A program made the translations under genes and the position numbers. A DNA stretch of 64,000 bases from an uncultured Roseobacter sp. GTDB taxonomy: Bacteria; Pseudomonadota; Alphaproteobacteria; Rhodobacterales; Rhodobacteraceae. Shown here piece by piece: positions 18,477 through 27,597 of this stretch. The notes beneath the pieces are model-generated. The model saw only the letters and a program-made list of their open reading frames with translations. It ran no database searches and was not told the origin of the DNA. Where the stretch lies: contig NZ_CANLXG010000003.1 in the NCBI RefSeq assembly GCF_947495025.1, forward strand, positions 1 to 64,000. Direction: 5' to 3'. Position 1 is the stretch's first letter. Each line of letters begins with the position of its first letter.

Positions 18477-19157
18477 ATGCGCCGCACCGACCGCCTCTTT
18501 GACATCATCCAGATCCTGCGCGACGGCAAACTGCACCGCGCGCAGGATATTGCGGAGCGTCTGGAAGTATCGGTGCGCACAATCTACCGCGACATGGACA
18601 CGCTGGTGGCCTCCGGTGTGCCTGTCGAGGGTGAGCGCGGCGTGGGGTATATGATCACCGCCGCGATCACCCTGCCCCCGCTTAATCTGACTGTGGCAGA
18701 GCTTGAGGCGCTGAACCTCGGGATGGCCATCGTCGGCGAAGCCGCTGATCCGGATCTCAGAGCCGCCGCCCTGAGCCTTGCAGAAAAGGTCGACGCCGTG
18801 CTGCCCGAGCAGGTCGTGGCAGATGCGGATGCGTGGAAATTCGCGGTCTACCCGTTTGCGGATGCCGCCCGGGGCTTTGCCCATATGCCGACACTGCGGG
18901 CGGCCATCCGCGCACGGCAAAAGCTGCGGCTGACCTACACGTCAATCGAAGGCGCCGTGACCATGCGCGTCGTGCGGCCCCTGCATATGGAATACTGGGG
19001 CCGGGTCTGGACGCTGACTGTCTGGTGCGAATTGCGGGATGCCCACAGGGTATTCCGCGTCGATCTCATTCAGACGGCAGAGGCCCTGCCAGAGCTCTTT
19101 GTCGACGAGCCCGGCAAAACGCTTGCCGACTACGTCGATACGACCTCGACCCTGTAG
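18477..19157 (+). CDS. YafY-type transcriptional regulator, HTH plus WYL domain
   Basis: A 226-aa regulator. An N-terminal winged helix (MRRTDRLFDIIQILRDGK ... VSVRTIYRDMDTLVASG) is followed by a WYL ligand-sensing domain (about 130-205, with RQKLRLTYTS and WGRVWTLTVWCELR). Members often control the adjacent small enzyme gene. It starts 27 nt after the small exported protein gene and converges with the GST gene, whose last 28 nt overlap its own end. The perfect inverted repeat at 17999-18020 may be its operator. Confidence 0.85.
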   Translation: MRRTDRLFDIIQILRDGKLHRAQDIAERLEVSVRTIYRDMDTLVASGVPVEGERGVGYMITAAITLPPLNLTVAELEALNLGMAIVGEAADPDLRAAALSLAEKVDAVLPEQVVADADAWKFAVYPFADAARGFAHMPTLRAAIRARQKLRLTYTSIEGAVTMRVVRPLHMEYWGRVWTLTVWCELRDAHRVFRVDLIQTAEALPELFVDEPGKTLADYVDTTSTL

Positions 19158-20080
19158 CCTGCTCGGGGAAAGTGAACGGCGAGGTTTCCGGCGACGTCAT
19201 CGCGGCGTGCCACAGTGATCGTGTCCGCATCGGAAAAGGTTACAATGCCTGTGACGCCCTGTTCGCCCCCGTCCACATCCGGATGTACGGTGACTTCGCT
19301 GCCGGGTCGGATGCCCTGAGGATCATGGCTGTCCATACCCGACTGTTCCGCCGGCTCGAAGGATGCTGCCACCGCGATCGCCTCGTCCGGCGTCATCGGC
19401 GATACCGTACCATGTCCGATGGCTGCAACATTCCTTTCCCAGCGTTCCAGATGCGGAAACTCTGACAGGAATTCCGGCCCTTGTGTCCAGCGGCCCCGGA
19501 TAAACCAGACCACGTGGAAAAACTGTGCATCGATGGCCCCTGCGGCCTCGCCCAGCAGATAGGCCCGCCCGTCTGAAAGTTGCGCGTTCAGCCAGCCCAT
19601 CGGCGCGCGCATCTGAGCGGCCAGGTGTGGCAGCGCGGCATTCGCAGCTTTCAGCCCCGCGGCCCAGTCCGGCCCCAGATAAAGCCGTCCCCTGTCCGCA
19701 GCAAAGTCAGACGGCAGGTTTTCCCCCGCCGAACCCAGCACAATTTTCACCGCCAGATCAAAAAGCGCGCCATCCGTCCAGCGACTGGCTGCCCACATCA
19801 TCGCGGCCTCGGTTGTGGGGAAATAGGTCGGTTCAGGGTGACGCGCCTCAAGCGCGCGGATGATGCAGGCGCTGTCGCAATAGATATCCGCGCCGATCTG
19901 CATCACCGGCGTGCGCCGGTACCCACCTGTCAGCTGCGTCAGCATGGGCTTGGGTGCCAGCCGCGGGATTTCCACGTCGCGCCACGCAAGGCCCTTGATA
20001 CCGAAGGCGATGCGCGCCTTTTCGGCAACCGGCGACTGCGGGTAATTGTGCAGAATGATCTCGGGGGCGGTATCGGTCAT
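19130..20080 (-). CDS. Glutathione S-transferase family protein with C-terminal extension
   Basis: A 316-aa protein. The first 80 residues form a thioredoxin-like GST N-domain (NYPQSPVAEKARIAF, then a cis-Pro region RRTPVMQIGADIYCDS), followed by an all-helical C-domain to about residue 230. Ordinary GSTs end there; this one has about 85 more residues with beta-rich character (GSEVTVHPDVDGGEQGV). It is the last gene of the symporter, ABC ATPase and Lin0512 run. The extension may be a separate small domain; its role is unknown. Confidence 0.8.
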   Translation of the reverse strand: MTDTAPEIILHNYPQSPVAEKARIAFGIKGLAWRDVEIPRLAPKPMLTQLTGGYRRTPVMQIGADIYCDSACIIRALEARHPEPTYFPTTEAAMMWAASRWTDGALFDLAVKIVLGSAGENLPSDFAADRGRLYLGPDWAAGLKAANAALPHLAAQMRAPMGWLNAQLSDGRAYLLGEAAGAIDAQFFHVVWFIRGRWTQGPEFLSEFPHLERWERNVAAIGHGTVSPMTPDEAIAVAASFEPAEQSGMDSHDPQGIRPGSEVTVHPDVDGGEQGVTGIVTFSDADTITVARRDDVAGNLAVHFPRAGYRVEVVST

Positions 20081-20092
20081 GTCAGGGTCCTT

Positions 20093-20458
20093 TCAGGACT
20101 TGTTTTTCAGGGTCCAGCCGGTCTGCGGCGGCAGGAAAGCCTCGACGCTGGCCTGGGCCACAACAATCGGGTCATTTGCAACCGTGTCGACATTCAGCCC
20201 GCCGTGCACGACGCGCACTTCGGCCCGCCCACGCGGCAGAAAATTCCCGAGGGCTTTGACATCCACTGCATCCGGCTGCTGAACGCCGACGGTCACCTGA
20301 ACCCGCATCTCGCTGTGCGGCAGGTCCAGCACGCCAAAAAGCGGCAGCGAGGAATGGCGAAACGCGTCCTCGATCGCCCGGCGCGCGGCCTTGGTATAGT
20401 CCTGGCCATGCAGATCATTGCCCATGCCCATCTCGATGATCACACGCTGTTCAGCCAT
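20093..20458 (-). CDS. Lin0512 family protein (second of a tandem pair)
   Basis: A 121-aa protein of the conserved, uncharacterised Lin0512 family, starting MAEQRVIIEMGMGNDLHG. It is a clear paralogue of the gene just upstream (shared patterns EMGMG, DYTKAARRAIEDA, VGVQQPDAVDV, VVHGGL). The ATG at 20458 overlaps the end of its paralogue by 8 nt. The pair may form a heteromer. No function is established. Confidence 0.8.
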   Translation of the reverse strand: MAEQRVIIEMGMGNDLHGQDYTKAARRAIEDAFRHSSLPLFGVLDLPHSEMRVQVTVGVQQPDAVDVKALGNFLPRGRAEVRVVHGGLNVDTVANDPIVVAQASVEAFLPPQTGWTLKNKS

Positions 20459-20801
20459 CTGCCCGCTCCATGTCAAAGCCAACCGTCAGGGCCACGTTGG
20501 CCATAATTGTCGGGTTGCCTTCACCTTCGGGCCTTGGCGCATCAAGGCCGCCCTTATGCACGCGCACATCGGCGTCTCCATAGGGAAAGACGGCCATGAT
20601 CTCTGCAACATCCACCTGATCAGGCCGCTGCACACCAATATCCACGATGATTTTCATGTCTGTTTTCTCAAAGCCGAAGAGTTCCGCCAGATTGATTGAG
20701 TTGTGCCACAGCGCGTCTTTGACGCCCCGGACTGCTGCCTGGGTGTAATCACCGCGCCGCAGCGAGGTCCCCATACCGAATTCCACCAGAAGCCGCTGCA
20801 T
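20451..20801 (-). CDS. Lin0512 family protein (first of a tandem pair)
   Basis: A 116-aa Lin0512-family protein starting MQRLLVEFGMGTSLRRG. A strong GAGGAGGG ribosome-binding site precedes the ATG at 20801, and an upstream in-frame extension into the ATPase stop region is therefore unlikely. It shares the family patterns EFGMG, DYTQAAVRGVKDA, IGVQRPDQVDV and RVHKGGLD with its neighbour. It lies 10 nt downstream of the orphan ABC ATPase gene, so transport-linked metabolism is a reasonable guess. Confidence 0.8.
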   Translation of the reverse strand: MQRLLVEFGMGTSLRRGDYTQAAVRGVKDALWHNSINLAELFGFEKTDMKIIVDIGVQRPDQVDVAEIMAVFPYGDADVRVHKGGLDAPRPEGEGNPTIMANVALTVGFDMERADG

Positions 20802-20811
20802 CAGACCCTCC

Positions 20812-21894
20812 TCAGGCTGCAAAAACAAAACACCGGTCGCGCCGGATCGTCAGCCACATCACCGTACCGGGCTGTGGCAGGAACACGTTGGGCACGGTTG
20901 CCTTGAGCACCGAGCCGTCATGATCCATCTGAAACTCCACGAGGCTCTCATTGCCCATAAACCGCGCCCGCTGAACAATACCGCGGGCAGCAGTACCATC
21001 GCTTGCGGTTGGCAGCGGACCTGTGCCGTTGCGGTCAAAGTCGATGCGCACGTGCTGCGGACGGAACACGATGTTCACAGCGGTGCCATCGGGCACGCCC
21101 GGCGCCAGGAACCGGCCAAAGGGTGTCTGCGCCAGCGCGCCTGACACTTCGGCCCGCAGCACATTGGCGTCAGAAAAGAATGCCACAGCCGCACGGTCCA
21201 CCGGACGGGTGTATACGTTGTAGGGCGCCCCCTGCTGGACGATTTTGCCATCGCGCATCAGGGCAATCTCGTCGGCCATGCGCATCGCTTCCTCAGGCTC
21301 GTGCGTGACCAGCAATACGGCGGTGTCCTCTTCTTTGAGGATTGTCAGCGTTTCGTCCCGGATACCGTCCCGCAGACGGTTATCGAGGCCGGAAAACGGT
21401 TCATCCATCAGCATAATCCGCGGCCTCGGCGCGAGCGCCCGGGCAAGCGCCACACGCTGTTGCTCTCCGCCTGACAACTGGTGGGGATACCCATCGATGA
21501 AACGCAGCAGATCCACGCGCTGCAGCAACGCCTCGACGCGGGCGCGTTTTTCGGCCTTTGTGCCGGTGCGCAGGCCAAAGGCCACATTGTCAGCCACACT
21601 GAGATGCGGAAAGAGCGCAAAGTCCTGGAACATCAGACCGATCTCGCGCCGCTCGGGTGGCACGCGGAACACTGTGTCGCAGATCAGATTGCCGTCGACA
21701 TAGATCTCGCCACTGTCCTGCATCTCGACGCCCGCAATCATCCGCAGTGTCGTGGACTTGCCGCATCCCGACGGCCCCAGCAGGCAGGTGACCTGCCCCG
21801 GCATGATCCGCAGCGACACGTCATCCACCACAGCACGCCCTTCAAAGGCACGGCGCAGGTTTCTGATCTCAAGCCTCGGGGCGGGCGGGGTCAA
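20812..21894 (-). CDS. ABC transporter ATP-binding protein (FbpC/PotA type), no permease nearby
   Basis: A 360-aa MOI-family ATPase: Walker [10 protein letters not shown], signature [14 protein letters not shown], Walker B IMLMDEPFSGLD and an H-loop LLVTHEPEEAM. A C-terminal regulatory (TOBE-like) region follows. Its neighbours are a sodium:solute symporter and the Lin0512 pair; no binding protein or permease gene is adjacent. It may serve a distant permease or be a remnant of a larger ABC locus. Confidence 0.88.
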   Translation of the reverse strand: MTPPAPRLEIRNLRRAFEGRAVVDDVSLRIMPGQVTCLLGPSGCGKSTTLRMIAGVEMQDSGEIYVDGNLICDTVFRVPPERREIGLMFQDFALFPHLSVADNVAFGLRTGTKAEKRARVEALLQRVDLLRFIDGYPHQLSGGEQQRVALARALAPRPRIMLMDEPFSGLDNRLRDGIRDETLTILKEEDTAVLLVTHEPEEAMRMADEIALMRDGKIVQQGAPYNVYTRPVDRAAVAFFSDANVLRAEVSGALAQTPFGRFLAPGVPDGTAVNIVFRPQHVRIDFDRNGTGPLPTASDGTAARGIVQRARFMGNESLVEFQMDHDGSVLKATVPNVFLPQPGTVMWLTIRRDRCFVFAA

Positions 21895-21939
21895 GGGCAG
21901 GCTCCGGATATCCGACAGATTTACTCAGGCCCGGAGCTA

Positions 21940-23298
21940 TCAGCCCTTCCGCGCGCCCGCAAGCACCGCAGCAAATCCGGTGGCCAGGACAACCACGCAG
22001 ATGGCCAGCAACTGTTCGTATTTGTGTGCGTCCGGCAAAAGTGCCGCCACTGTCGGCCAGCTGCGCGCAAAGTAGGCAAAGGCACCGGCCAGGGCCGCAC
22101 CATAGGCCACCAGATAGGCCCAGAGTGCAATCTGCCGGCGCAGCACCAGGCCGACGATCAGCACAGGGCTGAGAAACATCGAGGCCGTGCCTGAAACCGC
22201 GACCGCGTCGAAGAGCGTTGCATTGCCCCACAGCGTCAGCGCAAGACCCGCGGCCATGACAAGCGTCATCACCAGCCGCCCGCCGACCAGACTGCGCGCA
22301 GCAAGACCCAGTTCCTCAACGGCCAGACGCGCTGACGACGCCAGAGCAGAATCGAGCGTGCTGAGGGCAGAGACGAGAAGAGACACCATCAGCAGCAGAA
22401 ACACCGGTTCAGGAAACATCCGGGCCCAGGTGCCGATCAGTTCACCTTCATAGGCCTCTCCGGCAAGGCCTGCCTGGATGCCAAAGACGCCAAATGCGAC
22501 AATGCACAGCGTCGAGATCCAGAACGCATGCAGGAACGACCGGCGCGTCGTGTCCTCATCTGCCAGAAATCCACGGTCCATCATTACGGGGTCGTGCGCC
22601 GGATACGAAAAAACCTGAAGCGCGGCGACCACGAGCAGCACCCAGCCGTTCCAGCTGCCGGCAACGCCGGGGGCTGTTGCCACGGCCGCGGGCGAAAAGC
22701 CCGGACTCAGAACCAGCGCCAGAAAGGCGATCCCGAAAGCGGCGAGAAACAGCACCATCTGCACCACGTCCGTACGCAGCGCGGCCGACAGACCACCCCA
22801 GGCAGAATAGGCCAGCGCCAGCAGGGACACAGTAATGATGGCGACCGTACCGCCCCCACCGGCGACGGCGTCAAAGATCAGACCGACCACCAGCAGGTTG
22901 GCAAACACCTCGGACAGCAGACGCAGCCCGATCACCAGGTTGTAGCACCCTGTTCCGGTTTTGCCGAAACTGTCGCTCAGCCAGTCCTGCACCGACCGTG
23001 CGCCCCGGCGCCTCAGATGTCCGACGATATAACCGCCGCTCAGAAAGGACCCGTAATAGGCCGCATAGGCCAGCGTGCCTGCCATACCGTAGTAATATCC
23101 AAGGATCGCCGCATTCATCAGGGATCGCGCGAATATCCAGGTGGTCACCTGGCTCAGTACCAGCACCCACAGTCCGGGCGCATGGCCCTCGGCGTTCTGC
23201 CCGCTGAAAAAACCATCCGTGCCGACCCGCCGGGGCGCCGCGACAAGACTGAGAACGACAATGCCTGCGAGTGACAGGATCAGCACAGTTGTTTGCAT
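21940..23298 (-). CDS. Sodium:solute symporter family protein
   Basis: A 452-aa membrane transporter with about 12-13 predicted helices. The N-terminal helix, the loop VGTDGFFSGQNAEGHAPGLW and the core around VGLIFDAVAGGGGTVAI and YSAWGGLSAALRTDVVQM fit the SSF (SLC5-like) family, which takes up sugars, amino acids, vitamins or organic acids with sodium. It precedes the orphan ABC ATPase by 45 nt. The substrate cannot be named. Confidence 0.87.
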   Translation of the reverse strand: MQTTVLILSLAGIVVLSLVAAPRRVGTDGFFSGQNAEGHAPGLWVLVLSQVTTWIFARSLMNAAILGYYYGMAGTLAYAAYYGSFLSGGYIVGHLRRRGARSVQDWLSDSFGKTGTGCYNLVIGLRLLSEVFANLLVVGLIFDAVAGGGGTVAIITVSLLALAYSAWGGLSAALRTDVVQMVLFLAAFGIAFLALVLSPGFSPAAVATAPGVAGSWNGWVLLVVAALQVFSYPAHDPVMMDRGFLADEDTTRRSFLHAFWISTLCIVAFGVFGIQAGLAGEAYEGELIGTWARMFPEPVFLLLMVSLLVSALSTLDSALASSARLAVEELGLAARSLVGGRLVMTLVMAAGLALTLWGNATLFDAVAVSGTASMFLSPVLIVGLVLRRQIALWAYLVAYGAALAGAFAYFARSWPTVAALLPDAHKYEQLLAICVVVLATGFAAVLAGARKG

Positions 23299-23399
23299 GG
23301 GAGCTTTCTTTCTCAGAACCTTTGCCCTGAGCTAGCGCGCGCGGGACAGCCGCACCAGAGCGCAGCGACCGCCCTGCCAAAGATGTGATCAGCAGGTGA

Positions 23400-24521
23400 T
23401 CAGCCCGGCGTGACAACCGTGAACGCGGCCGAAGCGCGGTCGCGGCCGTTGATCTGCAGTGTCAGATGGTGTTCGCCCGGGTGCAGGGTAAAGGTGGTGG
23501 CATTGCCTTTGAGCGGATGCTCTTTGGACAGCTCCAGCGTCTGGCCCGCCCTGATCTGGCTCTGACGCAGCTTGAAGACCTTTTCCGCGGTTTTCCCACC
23601 TGGTCGAGCAAATCGGATACGGTAATCAACCAGCACCGGCAGATCTCCGGTCGCAGAAATACGACAGGAAAAAGCAAGCCTGTCCCCGATAGCCACCACC
23701 GGCGTGTCAATGGTGACGGAGGCGTCCACCGGTGCGTCCGGGCTGTATCCCAGCAATGCCAGCGCCTCCGGATGACCGTTCTTGATCAGCGTGCGCAGCG
23801 CATGACGCGTCATCCAGGTCATTTCCCTGGCGGTTTGACGACCGGCCTTTGACCATGCGTCCAGCTGGGCGATCACTCTGTCCGGCGCAATCCGGCTGAG
23901 ATCATTCAGATGATTGGCAACCGAACGGGTCACAAAACGGGTGGAATCGCCCGCCAGACGGTCCAGCAATGGCAGCGTCTGTTCCGGCGTCAGACCGACA
24001 GCCCTGGCCCATGGCAGCCGCGGGCGCGTGCCCTCACTTACCAGCCGGCGCACGTGGTAATTGTCATCCCCGGCCCAGCGGGCGAGATCCGCCAGCGTTT
24101 CTGATGGCCAGCGGATCAGAAAGTCCCGGATCCAGAATTCCATGGAAAACCGCTGTGTTGCCTCATAAAGTACCTGCATCGCGGCTTCGCGGTGCTCTTC
24201 CAGCCCGTGGCGCGCCGCCAGAATGCCCGGCACAGCATGGATAAACCGGCCGAAATCGTCATCCTTCCGTGTGGGATCAAGGCGCGGTGCCATCGAGGCA
24301 TGCAACAGCGGAACCATGTCCGGAAAGTCTGCAGGCAACTGTGCTTCGGCACAGTCGGCAAGCCAGTCGAGGCGCGCCATCAGCTCCCGTTCGGGAAAGC
24401 CTGCCAGCGCATCTTCGACGAACCGCGCCCGGTCGAAACCGGGCACGCCACGGGCAAAATCACCCGCGAGCTGTTCAACCGATTCCGGATTGAACAGCTG
24501 ATCCTTGAGAAGAACAGCCAC
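23400..24521 (-). CDS. AlkC-like DNA alkylation repair protein with Ig-like C-terminal domain
   Basis: A 373-aa protein. Residues 1-260 are an all-helical HEAT-repeat solenoid like AlkC/AlkD DNA glycosylases (WPSETLADLARWAGDDNYH, RFVTRSVANHLNDLSRIAPD), which remove alkylated bases such as 3-methyladenine. The last 110 residues are beta-rich with an immunoglobulin-like pattern, a feature known from AlkC. It starts 3 nt after the SDR gene, so the two are co-transcribed. Confidence 0.85.
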   Translation of the reverse strand: MAVLLKDQLFNPESVEQLAGDFARGVPGFDRARFVEDALAGFPERELMARLDWLADCAEAQLPADFPDMVPLLHASMAPRLDPTRKDDDFGRFIHAVPGILAARHGLEEHREAAMQVLYEATQRFSMEFWIRDFLIRWPSETLADLARWAGDDNYHVRRLVSEGTRPRLPWARAVGLTPEQTLPLLDRLAGDSTRFVTRSVANHLNDLSRIAPDRVIAQLDAWSKAGRQTAREMTWMTRHALRTLIKNGHPEALALLGYSPDAPVDASVTIDTPVVAIGDRLAFSCRISATGDLPVLVDYRIRFARPGGKTAEKVFKLRQSQIRAGQTLELSKEHPLKGNATTFTLHPGEHHLTLQINGRDRASAAFTVVTPG

Positions 24522-24524
24522 AGA

Positions 24525-25304
24525 TCAGATGGTCGCGTTCGTGGCACCACCGTCCAGCAACAGATTCTGACCTACGATAAAGCCCGCGTGCTGCGAACAC
24601 AGGAACGCGCAGGTTGCACCAAATTCGTGACGGGTGCCGTAACGCCCTGCCGGAATGGTGGCCGCGCGGTTGGCGCGGGCTTCTTCCAGGGTGATGCCCT
24701 GCGCCTTGACCACGCCGCCATCCAGCGCATCTGCGCGGTCGGTCGCGTGAATGCCCGGCAGCAGGTTGTTGATCGTCACACCCCTGCCCGCGACCTGGCG
24801 GCTGGTACCCGCGACATAGCCGGTCAGACCAGCACGTGCGGAATTCGAAAGCCCCAGCACCGGGATCGGCGCCTTGACCGACTGAGAGGTGATATTGACC
24901 ACACGGCCCCAGCCACGGTCCATCATGCCAGGCACCAGCCCTTTGATCAGCGCAATTGGCGCCAGCATGTTCGCATCCAGCGCTTTGATAAAGTCTTCGC
25001 GGTCCCAGTCGTGCCACATGCCGGGCGGCGGTCCGCCTGCGTTGTTGACCAGAATATCCGCATCCCCTGCCGCCTCCAGAAGCGCGGCCTGCCCGTCTGC
25101 GGTGGACACATCTGCTGCAACCGTCGTGACACTGACGCCGTGTTCGGAACGGATCGCCTCGGCTGCTGCATCCAGCGCTTCCGCACCGCGCGCGTTCATC
25201 ACCAGATCGACGCCTGCCGCTGCAAGTGCTTCTGCACATCCCAGCCCCAGACCTTTGGACGAAGCGCAGACGACCGCGCGTTTCCCTTTGATTCCCAGAT
25301 CCAT
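24525..25304 (-). CDS. SDR family protein lacking the YxxxK catalytic pair
   Basis: A 259-aa short-chain-dehydrogenase fold protein. The cofactor loop is altered to [13 protein letters not shown] is kept, and the catalytic Tyr-x3-Lys is replaced by Ser-x3-Arg in [13 protein letters not shown]-like SDR subgroup lacking the canonical motifs is known, so this may be a dehydrogenase with a different proton donor or a non-catalytic binder. It heads the minus-strand run and is divergent from the RidA gene. Confidence 0.82.
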   Translation of the reverse strand: MDLGIKGKRAVVCASSKGLGLGCAEALAAAGVDLVMNARGAEALDAAAEAIRSEHGVSVTTVAADVSTADGQAALLEAAGDADILVNNAGGPPPGMWHDWDREDFIKALDANMLAPIALIKGLVPGMMDRGWGRVVNITSQSVKAPIPVLGLSNSARAGLTGYVAGTSRQVAGRGVTINNLLPGIHATDRADALDGGVVKAQGITLEEARANRAATIPAGRYGTRHEFGATCAFLCSQHAGFIVGQNLLLDGGATNATI

Positions 25305-25503
25305 GCCTTGCTCCCTTTTGTTCGTCTGCTCTGCCTATCACCACCAGACCGCCTGTGACCAGAAAAACGCGCGCGCCTGCTGCCACCGTCCGACAGGACC
25401 GGTCACCCTGGCAGGATGCGGCCGCGGATCGGGCATCAGCGCTTGCTCTGCCGCGCGGAAACGGCCATGCAGGCGCATTATCCCTGCAGAAAGGCCAGAC
25501 AGA

Positions 25504-25845
25504 ATGATAGAACGTATCGATACCGGCATCCGCTCGTCCAAAATCGTAAAGTACCTGGGCGTTGCCTATATCACCGGTCAGGTCGGTGAAGGTGCCACGA
25601 TCCAGGAGCAGACAACGGAATGTCTGCGCCGCCTTGACGAGTTGCTGGTGAACGCTGGCTCTTCCCGGGAGAAAATGCTGCGCGCGACAATCTGGCTGGC
25701 CGACATGGACGATTTTGCCGGCCTGAATGAAGTCTGGAACGCCTGGGTCCCCGAAGGCCATGCCCCTGCGCGCGCCTGCGGTGAGGCAAAGCTGGCGCGG
25801 CCCGAGTTAAAGGTCGAAATCATCGTGGACGCCGCATACGACTGA
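25504..25845 (+). CDS. RidA family protein (reactive enamine/imine deaminase type)
   Basis: A 113-aa small trimeric-type RidA/YjgF/Rid protein. Typical patterns are [28 protein letters not shown] and the C-terminal [13 protein letters not shown] with the conserved Glu; the usual catalytic Arg near residue 105 is not obvious ([14 protein letters not shown]), so it may belong to the Rid4-7 subgroups. RidA-like proteins hydrolyse reactive 2-aminoacrylate or remove similar damage. AAAGG precedes the ATG at 25504. Confidence 0.85.
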   Translation: MIERIDTGIRSSKIVKYLGVAYITGQVGEGATIQEQTTECLRRLDELLVNAGSSREKMLRATIWLADMDDFAGLNEVWNAWVPEGHAPARACGEAKLARPELKVEIIVDAAYD

Positions 25846-25989
25846 ACGGCCCATTTTGAAATGGCGGCGGCATCAGCCACGGTGCCGCTGTCGCAGTATC
25901 CGGCCTGCCTGCTCAGCTGCACGGCGCGCGAACGGCCCGGCAACAGCCGGCGCTTGCAGCAGCCGGGGCCTTAACCTATACGCAGCCAC

Positions 25990-27597
25990 ATGCTGGATAC
26001 CGCCCGAAACCGCCCTGAACTGCCGCCTGAAATTGCCCGGCGCCGCACTTTTGCGATCATTTCGCACCCCGACGCGGGCAAGACAACGCTGACGGAAAAG
26101 TTTCTGCTGTTTGGCGGCGCGATCCAGATGGCCGGACAGGTGCGCGCCAAGGGCGAAGCGCGCCGTACGCGCTCTGACTTTATGGCGATGGAAAAGGACC
26201 GCGGCATCTCGGTTTCAGCCTCGGCGATGTCCTTTGATTTCCGCGACTACCGCTTCAATCTGGTGGACACCCCCGGGCACTCTGACTTTTCCGAAGACAC
26301 CTACCGCACGCTCACTGCGGTCGATGCGGCGGTCATGGTGATCGACGGCGCAAAAGGTGTGGAAAGCCAGACGCAAAAGCTGTTTGAAGTCTGCCGTATG
26401 CGCGATCTGCCGATCCTGACTTTCTGCAACAAGATGGACCGTGAAAGTCGGGACGTCTTTGAGATCATTGACGAAATTCAGGAGAATCTGGCGATTGATG
26501 TAACGCCGGCCAGCTGGCCCATCGGCGTGGGGCGCGATTTTCTGGGCTGCTATGACATTCTGCGCGACCGTCTTGAGCTGATGGACCGTGCCGACCGGAA
26601 CCGCGTGGCGGAATCGATCGAGATCAAGGGTCTGGATGATCCGGCACTTGCAGAGCATGTGCCTGCCGAGCTCCTGGAAAAGCTCCGCGAGGATCTGGAA
26701 ATGGCGCGCGAATTACTGCCGCCGCTGGATATTGACGCCATGCACGAAGGCTCGCTCACACCGATCTGGTTCGGGTCCGCGATTAACTCTTTCGGCGTCA
26801 AGGAGCTGATGGACGGGATCGCGAACTATGGCCCCGAGCCACAGATACAATCCGCCGTGCCGCGCCAGATCCTGCCCGAAGAAAAGAAAGTATCCGGCTT
26901 TGTCTTCAAAGTTCAGGCCAATATGGACCCCAAGCACCGCGACCGCGTGGCCTTTGTCAGGCTCGCGTCGGGGCATTTCAGCCGCGGCATGAAGCTGACC
27001 CATGTGCGCAGTAAAAAACCGATGGCGATCACCAACCCGGTTATGTTCCTCGCATCAGACCGCGAACTGGCCGAAGAGGCATGGGCGGGCGACATTATCG
27101 GCATTCCCAACCACGGTCAGCTGCGCATCGGTGACACGCTCACCGAGGGTGAAGCGATCCGCGTTACTGGCATCCCGTCATTTGCGCCGGAACTGCTGCA
27201 GGGCGTGCGGGCCGGTGATCCCATGAAGGCGAAACACCTCGAAAAGGCACTGATGCAGTTTGCCGAGGAAGGTGCGGCGAAAGTCTTCAAACCATCGATC
27301 GGTTCCGGTTTTGTGGTCGGCGTCGTCGGGCAGCTTCAGTTCGAAGTCCTCGCCAGCCGTATCGAACTGGAATACGGCCTGCCGGTGCGCTTTGAGGGGT
27401 CTCAGTTCACATCGGCGCGCTGGGTGAACGGTGACAAGCAAGCCGTTGAAAAGTTTGTAGACAGTAACAAGCAACACATCGCACACGACCATGACGGAGA
27501 CGTGGTTTATCTGACACGTCTGCAGTGGGATATTGACCGGGTCGAGCGTGACTATCCGGACGTCAGGCTGACCGCGACCAAGGAGATGATGGTCTGA
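25990..27597 (+). CDS. prfC: Peptide chain release factor 3
   Basis: A 535-aa translational GTPase that removes RF1/RF2 from the ribosome after termination. The P loop is SHPDAGKTTL, the G3 motif is DTPGHSDFSEDTYR and the G4 motif is NKMDRE. The length is right for the family. No strong ribosome-binding site is visible before the ATG at 25990. Its stop overlaps the likely start of the next gene. Confidence 0.96.
   Translation: MLDTARNRPELPPEIARRRTFAIISHPDAGKTTLTEKFLLFGGAIQMAGQVRAKGEARRTRSDFMAMEKDRGISVSASAMSFDFRDYRFNLVDTPGHSDFSEDTYRTLTAVDAAVMVIDGAKGVESQTQKLFEVCRMRDLPILTFCNKMDRESRDVFEIIDEIQENLAIDVTPASWPIGVGRDFLGCYDILRDRLELMDRADRNRVAESIEIKGLDDPALAEHVPAELLEKLREDLEMARELLPPLDIDAMHEGSLTPIWFGSAINSFGVKELMDGIANYGPEPQIQSAVPRQILPEEKKVSGFVFKVQANMDPKHRDRVAFVRLASGHFSRGMKLTHVRSKKPMAITNPVMFLASDRELAEEAWAGDIIGIPNHGQLRIGDTLTEGEAIRVTGIPSFAPELLQGVRAGDPMKAKHLEKALMQFAEEGAAKVFKPSIGSGFVVGVVGQLQFEVLASRIELEYGLPVRFEGSQFTSARWVNGDKQAVEKFVDSNKQHIAHDHDGDVVYLTRLQWDIDRVERDYPDVRLTATKEMMV

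Noticed and set aside
23385..23404. Direct repeat GTGATCAGC, two copies 11 nt apart
   Set aside because: Short, one copy runs into the AlkC-like stop region, and no regulator context supports it.
24475..25761. 428-codon minus-strand frame across AlkC, SDR and RidA genes
   Set aside because: Composite low-complexity translation in an alternative frame; the three real genes explain the region.
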